Positions 18,129-26,053 of a DNA stretch of 64,000 bases are shown piece by piece (position 1 is the stretch's first letter; every line of letters begins with the position of its first letter). The DNA is from Cytophagales bacterium. GTDB taxonomy: Bacteria; Bacteroidota; Bacteroidia; Cytophagales; Spirosomataceae. The stretch is from NCBI GenBank assembly GCA_013298025.1, contig JAAFJE010000012.1, positions 62,001 to 126,000 of the forward strand, written 5' to 3'. The translations under genes and the position numbers were made by a program. The notes below the pieces were generated by a model, which saw only the letters and a list, made by a program, of their open reading frames with translations, had not been told where the DNA came from and ran no database searches.

Positions 18129-19043
18129 ATGAAAAAGCCTATCTTTATTTTTGCTCTGTGCTGTTTGATGAGCTTCAATGCCTCCATTGGTCTTGCCCAA
18201 CAAGACCAACTCTTTATGGTGTATCCATTTATGCCTTTAGCCATCAATCCTGCTTATGCTGGAGCAAAAGAGGTGATAAATTTTACAGGCGTTTACCGCA
18301 AACGCCCCTTGTTCAATACCCTTGGTGTTGCCAGTACCAATCAGCAGTATTTTACATTCGATATGCCTCTTGCACAAGAAAAAATAGGCATAGGTTTTCA
18401 GGCGTACAACACCGACCAATCGCTCGGACAAAACGGTTTGTTGTTGGGAAATTTGGGTCTTTACGGCGATGTTGCTTACCGTATTCCTATGCCCAACGAC
18501 GGCAAATTGGCGGTAGGCCTACAGCTAGGCATTACCCAAGTCCCAGCAATTTTGATTGGAAGCAATGATAATAAGCGTTTTTGGACAAACCTAGGTTTAG
18601 GTTTATATTACAAGAATGATGACTGGTTTGCAGGGTTATCTTTACCCAACATCAATGCAAGCGAAGGATACAGCAATCCGATGTTTCTGACGGCAGGCCA
18701 TTGGTTTGCACTCAACAACAATTTTACCCTAAAAACAGGCTTATTGCTCAGGCATACGGTTCAAAATGTACAGCCCACGGCATTAGATATAAACGCTACT
18801 TTATGGATAAAAGAACAGTTTGGCATCGGTTTTTGGTACCAAAACACTGGTTCTGAGTTTAATACCAAAGCCTTGCTCGGTTCGCTCGAAGTACAATTAA
18901 GCAAAATGCGTATTGGTTACAGCTACGATTTTCAAGGAGCTAATACCCAAACCAATTCGCCTATCGACCAAGGTTTTCACCAAATTATGCTCCGCTTCGA
19001 CTTTGATGCAGGCAATGGAAAATCCGCCGTTTTTCAGTACTAA
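18129..19043 (+). CDS. PorP/SprF family type IX secretion outer-membrane protein (second copy)
   Basis: 304 residues from ATG 18129; the frame is open 26 codons upstream to a TTG, but MKKPIFIFALCCL is an obvious signal peptide start, cut near IGLAQ. The motif VYPFMPLAINPAYAGAKE matches the PorP/SprF hallmark, and barrel strands follow (FTFDMPLAQEKIGIGFQAY). It is clearly diverged from the 13726-14724 copy. It is placed after the PorE-like gene with the SemiSWEET gene in between. It may serve a different CHU_C cargo. Confidence 0.92.
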   Translation: MKKPIFIFALCCLMSFNASIGLAQQDQLFMVYPFMPLAINPAYAGAKEVINFTGVYRKRPLFNTLGVASTNQQYFTFDMPLAQEKIGIGFQAYNTDQSLGQNGLLLGNLGLYGDVAYRIPMPNDGKLAVGLQLGITQVPAILIGSNDNKRFWTNLGLGLYYKNDDWFAGLSLPNINASEGYSNPMFLTAGHWFALNNNFTLKTGLLLRHTVQNVQPTALDINATLWIKEQFGIGFWYQNTGSEFNTKALLGSLEVQLSKMRIGYSYDFQGANTQTNSPIDQGFHQIMLRFDFDAGNGKSAVFQY

Positions 19044-19055
19044 AAACACACGATA

Positions 19056-19084
19056 AAGCCGTAGCATCAGCGACACTACGGCTT
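19056..19084 (+). terminator. Hairpin after the second PorP/SprF gene
   Basis: Perfect 9-bp stem AAGCCGTAG/CTACGGCTT (19056-19064, 19076-19084) with an 11-base loop, 12 bases after the stop codon. Only a short T stretch (AGTTTCC) follows. Confidence 0.65.
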
Positions 19085-19317
19085 AGTTTCCATAAATAAG
19101 TAAGGAATATAATTATACGAATGCTTTGTTAATTTGTTGATTTACAATAAAATAAAGTATCACTTTAGCGTGTTAGCTATTGCTTATACTCGCCTTTAAC
19201 AAAGAACCATTACCCAAAATTATGATTCCTACTTCGGAGTCTTGATTTTTTTCGATAAACTGTCGTTTTTTAACGGTAGTAAGTATTTTTTAGGGTATTT
19301 ATACTTAGTTGAGCAGT

Positions 19318-20940
19318 TTAATTTTTTACGATTTTTAAAGTTAAATCTTCGTTAGGAAGAGAGATTTTTAAGAAAAACATCCCTCTCGCAACCTGAGCAA
19401 GCGATAAAGTAGTGATAGCACTGTTGCAATTGCCTGTCATGACTGTATTGCCCAAATGGTCGATGAGGCGGAAAGGATAGTTAAAAGACGTTTCGGCAGT
19501 ATTGAGTATTATTTTGACGGCATCGGTTGTAGGATTGGGAAAAATAAATGCTTTGGCTTCGCTGGCTACTTTTTGATTCATGAGCATCACTGCACTCGCA
19601 CTCGGAATGCCGTAGCCCAATTGGGCTGTAGGGCTATTGTATAAATTCCCTGATTTTTTCACGAATGTAATCAGTTCTTGGGCTTTCAACTTGGGGTATG
19701 CTTGCCACAAATCGGCAACCATTCCACACAAAATCGGGGCGGAAAATGACGTGCCACTGGCGGTAGAAACGCTCCCAAGGGTATTGACAATGGCAACGCT
19801 TTGTCCCATCGCTACTACATCGGGTTTTATGCGTCCGTCGGCACTGGGGCCAATAGAGCTAAAAATCGCATAGTTTTGTAAAGAATTGACAGCCCCTACC
19901 GCCAAAATAGAATCGGCATCGGCCGGAGAACCGATGTATCGCCAAGCGTCTGCTCCTTCGTTGCCAGCACTCACTACACAAATGATGCCCTTGGCTGCTG
20001 CCCAAGCGGCGGCTCTGGCTACAATGGTTGTTTTTCCGTTCAAATCGCTGTAAGTATGGTTGGTGCTGGCATCGTCGAAAGTGGTATAGCCCAACGAAGA
20101 ACTAATCATATCAACGCCAACGCTGTCGGCATATTCGGCGGCTACCAGCCAATTGACTTCCTCCAAAACCGATTCTGTGGCTACGTCTTCGGTTCGGAGT
20201 AGGAGGTAAGAAGCTTGTGGGGCTGTTCCGATGTAGGTATTAGACAGTTGGGCGGCTAGGCACGACAACACGTGTGTGCCGTGTGTGTCATCTTCATAAA
20301 CCGATTTTTCGTTTTGCACAAAGTCGTAGGTAGCTACAATTTTGTTGCTCGTAAATAAATGATTAAACGCCAACATGGCGGAGGCATTTTGAAACCCACT
20401 GTCTAATACGCCAATCAGAATGCCTTCGCCTGTATAACCGTTTTGGTGCAGTACATCTACGCCTAGCATTTTGTTTTGGGTATTGGCCAATCCAAAATTG
20501 GGACTTTCGGCTTCTGTTGCAAATTTATACCCTTGTCGTAAACTGCCCGTTGGTGTGTGGTTGAGCTTGAGCGGTCGATTTCCTTCGATGCCTTTTACAA
20601 AACTCAATGCCAATACCTGATTCAATTGGTTGGTGGTGGCTTCTATCAAAACGGCATTCATCCAACGAGAAGTGTACCAAACTTTTGCCCCTGTAGCTTG
20701 AATACTTTTGGTATAGGCTGGATTGACGGGCAAGTCTTGGGTACTTAGACTGATGCCTTGTGTTTGTCGCCTTTGAATGGCACGCTTCGATAGATAAGCG
20801 TCGGGTTGAGTGGTGCTAAAAGGACTGTTATTTTTGTCTTTGAGTAAAACTAAATACTTGAGCGTTTGGGCCTGCATACTCGAAGCAAGCAACAACAATG
20901 CGAATACAATAAGCCCTTTTGCAGGTTTATTCTTTACCAT
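19318..20940 (-). CDS. Subtilisin-like (S8) serine protease with T9SS C-terminal sorting domain
   Basis: 540 residues from ATG 20940 (a TTG two codons upstream is also in frame). Signal peptide ends near SSMQAQ. A propeptide region (about 28-150; KRAIQRR) precedes the catalytic domain. The triad is intact: Asp180 in GVLDSGF, His220 in HGTHV and Ser398 in SGTSFSAP, with the oxyanion Asn327 in SAGNEG. The C-terminal 80 residues (FIFPNPTTDAVKIIL ... GMFFLKI) are a type A T9SS sorting domain, so the protease is secreted and probably surface-attached. The start overlaps the lipoprotein gene upstream by 14 bases, indicating an operon. Confidence 0.93.
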   Translation of the reverse strand: MVKNKPAKGLIVFALLLLASSMQAQTLKYLVLLKDKNNSPFSTTQPDAYLSKRAIQRRQTQGISLSTQDLPVNPAYTKSIQATGAKVWYTSRWMNAVLIEATTNQLNQVLALSFVKGIEGNRPLKLNHTPTGSLRQGYKFATEAESPNFGLANTQNKMLGVDVLHQNGYTGEGILIGVLDSGFQNASAMLAFNHLFTSNKIVATYDFVQNEKSVYEDDTHGTHVLSCLAAQLSNTYIGTAPQASYLLLRTEDVATESVLEEVNWLVAAEYADSVGVDMISSSLGYTTFDDASTNHTYSDLNGKTTIVARAAAWAAAKGIICVVSAGNEGADAWRYIGSPADADSILAVGAVNSLQNYAIFSSIGPSADGRIKPDVVAMGQSVAIVNTLGSVSTASGTSFSAPILCGMVADLWQAYPKLKAQELITFVKKSGNLYNSPTAQLGYGIPSASAVMLMNQKVASEAKAFIFPNPTTDAVKIILNTAETSFNYPFRLIDHLGNTVMTGNCNSAITTLSLAQVARGMFFLKISLPNEDLTLKIVKN

Positions 20941-21619
20941 AATCAATCAGTTTATATCGAATAATTTTACCAAAATCTATCTGTGATGTCCCCACACAAC
21001 CTGCTTGGTAGCAATATTGCACGTCGGTGATTTCTTGATACGCCATGCCTACGCCTGTCAAATACAATTGCCTGCTGACCTGATTGGCTACGGCTGTCGA
21101 GTCTTGGTAGCTTGTCACCAACAAGGCTTCATCGAAATTTTGCCCTTGCCATTGGTACTTGAAATACCGTTGTTGGATGCTTGCTAATTGGGTTTTTTGG
21201 GTATTGTATAAATTGCTATTCCATTGATTATGAGCAACTAAAGGTGTGCGTAAAAGACATACAGGTGTATTTTGCTGTATGCTCACCAACACTTGTGTCG
21301 AAACCAAGCTTTGTATGGTTTCAAGGGCTTTCCATGCTTGCGTTGTATCGTTGCGGGTGTATAGTTGTATCAGGTATTTTTTATACAACAACGAATCGGA
21401 AAGAGATGTTACCACATACCGAAGCCAATAAACCTGAGATTCAACGCTTTTTCCTAAAGCATATTGCTTACTTTCGACCTCATAAACGCAAAATTGTCCT
21501 TTTTGAGTAAAATAGAAAGAAAGGGGAGAAAGGCTGGGCTGGTTGGCTTCTTCTCGAATGGTGTAATGACAGGCAACACTCCCGATGCCTAGCAATAATA
21601 GATAGTAGAACTTTTTCAT
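20927..21619 (-). CDS. Putative lipoprotein of unknown function
   Basis: 230 residues. MKKFYYLLLLGIGSVAC is a lipoprotein signal with lipobox GSVAC (Cys17). The mature part is predicted mainly beta, rich in Tyr and Gln, and has a C-x-x-x-x-x-C pair (QYCYQAGCVG) near the C-terminus. I recognise no family. It is the first gene of a two-gene operon with the S8 protease (14-base overlap), so it may be an inhibitor, partner or surface anchor for it; that is inference. A strong hairpin lies only three bases before its start codon. Confidence 0.8.
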   Translation of the reverse strand: MKKFYYLLLLGIGSVACHYTIREEANQPSLSPLSFYFTQKGQFCVYEVESKQYALGKSVESQVYWLRYVVTSLSDSLLYKKYLIQLYTRNDTTQAWKALETIQSLVSTQVLVSIQQNTPVCLLRTPLVAHNQWNSNLYNTQKTQLASIQQRYFKYQWQGQNFDEALLVTSYQDSTAVANQVSRQLYLTGVGMAYQEITDVQYCYQAGCVGTSQIDFGKIIRYKLIDYGKE

Positions 21620-21622
21620 AAA

Positions 21623-21653
21623 AATAGCTCAATCGTTGTAGGATTGAGCTATT
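21623..21653 (-). terminator. Hairpin with T-run ending just before the lipoprotein start codon
   Basis: Perfect 12-bp stem (21623-21634 with 21642-21653) and 7-base loop. On the minus strand it is followed by TTT and then directly by the ATG at 21619. It looks like the terminator of the upstream M61 gene (stop at 21690) but also occupies the ribosome-binding region of the lipoprotein gene. Confidence 0.75.
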
Positions 21654-21689
21654 AAGTTAAGCAAAAAAAATGATTTTTCTAGGAAAAAC

Positions 21690-23555
21690 CTACGGACGCA
21701 ACCATGCTTTTTGCAAGTTGAGTTGGGCTTCGGTAGGTGCTTCTGCCAGTTTTAATAAGTTTTTCTCCGTAATTTCAGGAATAAACAAAGCCGTAGAAAG
21801 CTTTACTTCTACACGTTTGTCGCCTTCTTTACGTATCACAATGGCTTCGATGGTATCGTTTTCTTTGGTGTTTTGCATAAAATCGCTGCGGGTAGCTCGG
21901 AAACTGCTCAAGTCGAGTGGTTTGCCATTGAGCGATACAAATTCGTCGCCAGCCTTGTAGCCCAATTTTTTACCAAATTCATCAATGCCGTCTTCGTCGA
22001 TGATAAACACCTTGTTGGTTTCAGGATTGATGCCCAAGTGGAACAACGAAACGCCGATGGTTTTTTCTTTGAGTTTAACCGATTTTTGGTATTCGATGCC
22101 TACGCTTTTCAATATTTCTTCTAAAGGCAATGGCTCGTTTCCTTCTACATAGCGTTTGAAGAATGTTCTGATTTCAGGGAATTTTGTAATTTCTGTGATT
22201 TTATCAAACAACTCAGCATCTTGAAACGACTTGTCTTTGCCGTAATATTTCGACAAATCACGCATCAAATTTTGTGTGCCGTATTTTCCTCCCGAAAGTT
22301 CTCTTAATTTAATATCAAGACACAAGCCAATCAACGCTCCTTTTTCATATACATTTTGGTATTGCTCTTTGTATTTGTCGAGTACGCCCAAGCTCATTTC
22401 TGTAAATGGCAAATCGTCCTTGTAGCGGTCGGTCATGTTGTTGATTTTGCTACGAATCATCGACAAATACTGTGGCAACGAAATCAAATCGTATTTCATT
22501 TGCATGTGACCAGCGGCGTATTCGGTCGTGCCTTCATACAACCAAAGGTGCTTCGACATTTTAGGTTGATTGAAATCGAAATTGCCAATTTCTTCTGAGT
22601 GGATGCTCAGAGGCGTTACAATATGGAAAAACTCATGTGCACACACATCTTTGACGGTCTGCGTAAGTTCGTCGGCAGAGCCTTCTGGCAAGTAATAAAA
22701 CGACGAATACGAGTGTTCTAAAGCCCCATAGCTTCCGTTTTTCAGGTTATCGGAAAGGATAATCAAAAAGGCGTATTTTTTAATAGGTAAAGTTCCGCCT
22801 AGGTACTCTTTTTGGGCTTCGAGCAAGGTTTTTACATTGTCAGCTATTTCGCTAGAAGTCAGTTTTTTATTGGGCGAATACACCGAAATAAGAATATCTG
22901 CACCACCTACTTTTAGCACGGTTGTATCTGGCTTCGAGTACATGATGGGGGCATCTACCAAGTCCATGTAATTGCTACTCGTAAAAGTATCGCTGTTGGC
23001 GTTGCTTTTGCTGGCAATCATCGACGTAGCACCATAAAACCCTTTGGGCTTATTAAACGTCACTTGGTAAGTGAGTTTTTTGAGGTTGTCGAAGTAGCCA
23101 AAAAAGCCATGCGTATTGATGGCAAAAAGCGTATCTTTTTCGATGTCGGTACCAGCAGGCTCAAAAATGTATTCGCCTTTGATTTCGGGCGAATCCCAGG
23201 AGTCGTCAACAAGGTACGATACTTTGTAAAGCGTTTTAGCTTTCTTGATTTTATAACTATTGGCATTTACTTTTTCAACAGGCAGCGGTTTGCCGGCTGC
23301 ATCGAAAGCCTTAAAATTTGAAACATACCGACCAAAATCATAGTTGGCATAAGTCCCCGGTACTATTTTAGGAAGGTTGTAAATGGCTTCTTCTTGTGTA
23401 AGTTTTGGCACTACAAGCGATACCTCTAGCTTATCGTTTTGGACTTTGTTTAAATCAACAAAAAATTGGTAACTGGTGTTCTGAGTAACTTTTTGAGCAA
23501 AAACATGCAGGCACAAAGTCATTGCCCAAAGAATTAAAGCGGGTCTTTTTTTCAT
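21690..23555 (-). CDS. M61 family (glycyl aminopeptidase-like) metallopeptidase with PDZ domain
   Basis: 621 residues from ATG 23555; the open frame extends 32 codons further but MKKRPALILWAM is a clear signal peptide start, ending near HVFAQ. An N-terminal beta domain (about 25-230) is followed by the thermolysin-like domain with GALEHSYSSFYYLP (about 278-290), zinc motif HEFFH (307-311) and the third ligand in WLYEGTTEY (338-346). A PDZ domain (about 520-600; GYKAGDEFVSLNGKPLD) follows. M61 enzymes remove N-terminal residues, often glycine or acidic ones, from peptides outside the cytoplasm. Monocistronic, with a recognisable promoter upstream. Confidence 0.93.
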   Translation of the reverse strand: MKKRPALILWAMTLCLHVFAQKVTQNTSYQFFVDLNKVQNDKLEVSLVVPKLTQEEAIYNLPKIVPGTYANYDFGRYVSNFKAFDAAGKPLPVEKVNANSYKIKKAKTLYKVSYLVDDSWDSPEIKGEYIFEPAGTDIEKDTLFAINTHGFFGYFDNLKKLTYQVTFNKPKGFYGATSMIASKSNANSDTFTSSNYMDLVDAPIMYSKPDTTVLKVGGADILISVYSPNKKLTSSEIADNVKTLLEAQKEYLGGTLPIKKYAFLIILSDNLKNGSYGALEHSYSSFYYLPEGSADELTQTVKDVCAHEFFHIVTPLSIHSEEIGNFDFNQPKMSKHLWLYEGTTEYAAGHMQMKYDLISLPQYLSMIRSKINNMTDRYKDDLPFTEMSLGVLDKYKEQYQNVYEKGALIGLCLDIKLRELSGGKYGTQNLMRDLSKYYGKDKSFQDAELFDKITEITKFPEIRTFFKRYVEGNEPLPLEEILKSVGIEYQKSVKLKEKTIGVSLFHLGINPETNKVFIIDEDGIDEFGKKLGYKAGDEFVSLNGKPLDLSSFRATRSDFMQNTKENDTIEAIVIRKEGDKRVEVKLSTALFIPEITEKNLLKLAEAPTEAQLNLQKAWLRP

Positions 23556-23648
23556 AAATTGAAAATAAAATGATGATGATATACAACAACTAAATGAGTT
23601 GTTTGAGATTGAAAATAAACCTGTTTTAGATAAAACTGAGGTAACTGT

Positions 23649-23683
23649 CAAAGTTAAGCAACTTTAACCGCATAATAACGAAA
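23649..23683 (-). promoter_or_regulatory. Promoter of the M61 peptidase gene
   Basis: On the minus strand TTTCG (23683-23679), 22 bases, then TAACTTTG (23656-23649), fitting the Bacteroidota TTTG / TAnnTTTG promoter. Transcription would start near 23643, an 88-base leader before ATG 23555. This also supports the downstream start codon chosen. Confidence 0.6.
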
Positions 23684-23767
23684 CTTAGGCGTGGAAAGTG
23701 TTTAAGTAGTATAAATGGTCGGAAAAAAGTATGATTGGAAAACTAGCTTGATAGATTTGATATGAGC

Positions 23768-23798
23768 AAAAACTAGCATGGGTAAGATGCTAGTTTTT
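23768..23798 (-). terminator. Terminator after the thioredoxin-like gene
   Basis: Perfect 12-bp stem (23768-23779 with 23787-23798), 7-base loop; on the minus strand the stem ends in five Ts. It begins 8 bases after the stop codon at 23806. Confidence 0.9.
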
Positions 23799-23805
23799 GG
23801 GGATA

Positions 23806-25146
23806 TTACTTCATTTTTTCAAGAGCAGAGGTAAACTTCTGCGTATCTATTTTTTCTCGAAGAGCCAATTCGTAGGCTTGCTGCTCAATGTCTAGGGCTT
23901 GTTGTTTTTCTCCCATTTTCAGCATCAATTGGGCATAGGAGTGAAAATAATCGGGGTTTTCAACCAACTCTATGGCTCTTTTAATCCAAGGTACGGCTTT
24001 TTGCAACAAGGCTTTGTCGGTTACTTGTTCGTAGAAAGTTTTCACCACGTCGTTGAGTTCATTGCCAGTAAGGCGAGCCAAGGTAAACTTGCCATTCTTT
24101 TTGATGTTTTGGTACAGCGCTGCTCCAGTGCCAGTAGAGTCTTTTATGCCCAAGCGGTAGGCTTGCATCATTTTGTCGTATTCCCACAAATCTTGTTTGC
24201 GGATGCTTTCTACTTGCACAAACATGACGTACTGGTTGAGGTAATTTTCGGCGGCTGCCACAAAATGTTCGGTATCTTTTATGGCCATATAAAAAGCCAA
24301 TTTGTTCTTATCATTCACACGGTCGGCGGTATTGGGCAAGGCTTTAAGGTTGGCCCGAAGTACTTTTTCAAAAAGCTTTTCGTCTTTGGCTTCGATGGCT
24401 TGATAAAAGGCTTCGTTGACACTTACCGAAAAAGCTTCGTTCACTTTTTCAACGCCTCCTTCAAAAAGACTTTCGGCTTTTTCTCTGAATTTCATCAAAA
24501 TCTCAAAAGCTTTGCCATCTATTTTAAAGCCGTTGTTAACAACCAAACGCAATACTTTGTCTGACGACTGCTGTGCTGGTGGCACAACTTTGACGTATTC
24601 TTCCACCAAAGCCATGTTGTCGAGTTTATACCTTGCTCTTTTGGCAATGTATTCATACAAAAACTCGGCATCACGCTTGCCTTCGTTGTACAGCTTGTCG
24701 TAAGTATAAATGGGTTTGCTATCCGACTGGTTTTGCAAGACCAAATCGGCTTCTTTGAGCAAGTCGGTTGAGCCTAAATATCCTTCTTGTTTGTACACCA
24801 AATTTTCGCTGTTGTCGATAAACAAACACGTAGGATACGAGTTGACATTATACCGTTTGGCAAGGGTAATACCAAAGCCCTTCTCGGCATCGAGCTTGTA
24901 GTTGATAAAACGAGCATTGAACTTATCGCCGACTGTAGTTTCGGAGAAAGTTTTCTTGTCCATTTCTTTACAAGGCCTGCACCAAGTAGTGTAAATATCA
25001 ACAAATATCAATTTGTTTTGTGCTTTGGCTTGGGCCAGCACATTTTGCCAATCATCTTGTCGAAAATTGATGCCTTGCGAGAAACTGTGGGCGTGTACCA
25101 ACAGCAAAGCTCCCCAGAGGCATAGCAACAGGTGATTCGATTTCAT
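23806..25146 (-). CDS. Exported thioredoxin-domain protein with helical C-terminal region
   Basis: 446 residues with a signal peptide (about 1-24, ending SFSQ). A thioredoxin-like domain (about 26-150) carries the active site WCRPC (Cys56, Cys59) and the cis-Pro in NSYPTCLF. The remaining 290 residues are helical and TPR-like (VEYVKVVPPAQQ, FHSYAQLMLKMGEKQQAL). The protein is probably a periplasmic thiol-disulphide oxidoreductase or reductant of the DUF255/thioredoxin_7 sort; targets unknown. Monocistronic with its own terminator. A 900-base AT-rich gap lies upstream. Confidence 0.9.
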   Translation of the reverse strand: MKSNHLLLCLWGALLLVHAHSFSQGINFRQDDWQNVLAQAKAQNKLIFVDIYTTWCRPCKEMDKKTFSETTVGDKFNARFINYKLDAEKGFGITLAKRYNVNSYPTCLFIDNSENLVYKQEGYLGSTDLLKEADLVLQNQSDSKPIYTYDKLYNEGKRDAEFLYEYIAKRARYKLDNMALVEEYVKVVPPAQQSSDKVLRLVVNNGFKIDGKAFEILMKFREKAESLFEGGVEKVNEAFSVSVNEAFYQAIEAKDEKLFEKVLRANLKALPNTADRVNDKNKLAFYMAIKDTEHFVAAAENYLNQYVMFVQVESIRKQDLWEYDKMMQAYRLGIKDSTGTGAALYQNIKKNGKFTLARLTGNELNDVVKTFYEQVTDKALLQKAVPWIKRAIELVENPDYFHSYAQLMLKMGEKQQALDIEQQAYELALREKIDTQKFTSALEKMK

Positions 25147-26053
25147 TGTGTTTATGGGTTAATAAAGCATATCAGATGCCTTGTAAATATACTCAAATTC
25201 TATGGCTAAATGTACATCGTATTCAATTAAAATGTTAATTGAAGAATTAGTTTTATAACTTTCAACTTTTACTTGCTTATCTTGTTTAAAAGCTATAACA
25301 TTGGTTTTGGTAAATTAACTATTGAAATAATGCAACGAATATATTTGTATTATCTTATTCTTACAACCCTGCAAAGTATTATAGTTTACCTCTAAAAAGT
25401 GTGTATTGGTGTTTAACAAATCACTAAATTCCTCAAAATAAATCTTTTATCAAGCCAGTTACACGTACCAATTTATCGAAGCACAGCAAAGCAACACGCC
25501 AAAGTTTTGGGGCTAAAATTAGGATTTTTTTGTTCATCTCGTACAAGTATCAGAAAAACAAAATAAAAAACTTATTGTAGCACAAGGGCGGTTGTCGTTT
25601 GAGCTACCGTTTACAAAAACAACCACAACGAATAAAACTTGCGAAAAGCGTATGGTTAAAACAAGGGTAAGAGGCAAGAAGTAAGAGATTTTATCAGAAA
25701 AAAAAGCAATCTACGTAAGCAATGACTACCTTTGTAAAATTAAAAAAAAGCCTTTTTAATTGCTTAAAGCAAAATCGTTAAAATAAGGATTTTGTTAATT
25801 TAAAATATAACTATTTTAATTTTCAAACATCTCTTTAAAATAGATTTTTTTTACTATATTAATTTGGCAAAATTCCTGTAAAAAACAAATAAAATTTTAT
25901 GTTTTAATTAGCAGGCATAGCGTAACTTTGCCGTAATTATCCTATTTATAATAATAGATTAAATCCAGAAAACCAATCTCTTTGTACTTTATTCGTAGAT
26001 ATAAAGTGTTTTTTTGACGAATAAGCTAAACAAAATAACGATTAACGCCAGTT
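25147..26053. other. Long AT-rich intergenic region upstream of sucA
   Basis: 907 bases between divergent genes with no supported ORF or long inverted repeat. Two exact -7-type boxes occur on the plus strand: TACCTTTG at 25727-25734 and TAACTTTG at 25923-25930. Neither has a good -33 partner. The second would give sucA a leader of about 118 bases. Nothing else is recognised. Confidence 0.55.
25923..25930 (+). promoter_or_regulatory. Possible -7 box for sucA
   Basis: TAACTTTG matches TAnnTTTG. It lies in the expected direction 124 bases before the sucA ATG. The -33 region is only TTTTATG, so support is weak. Confidence 0.35.
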
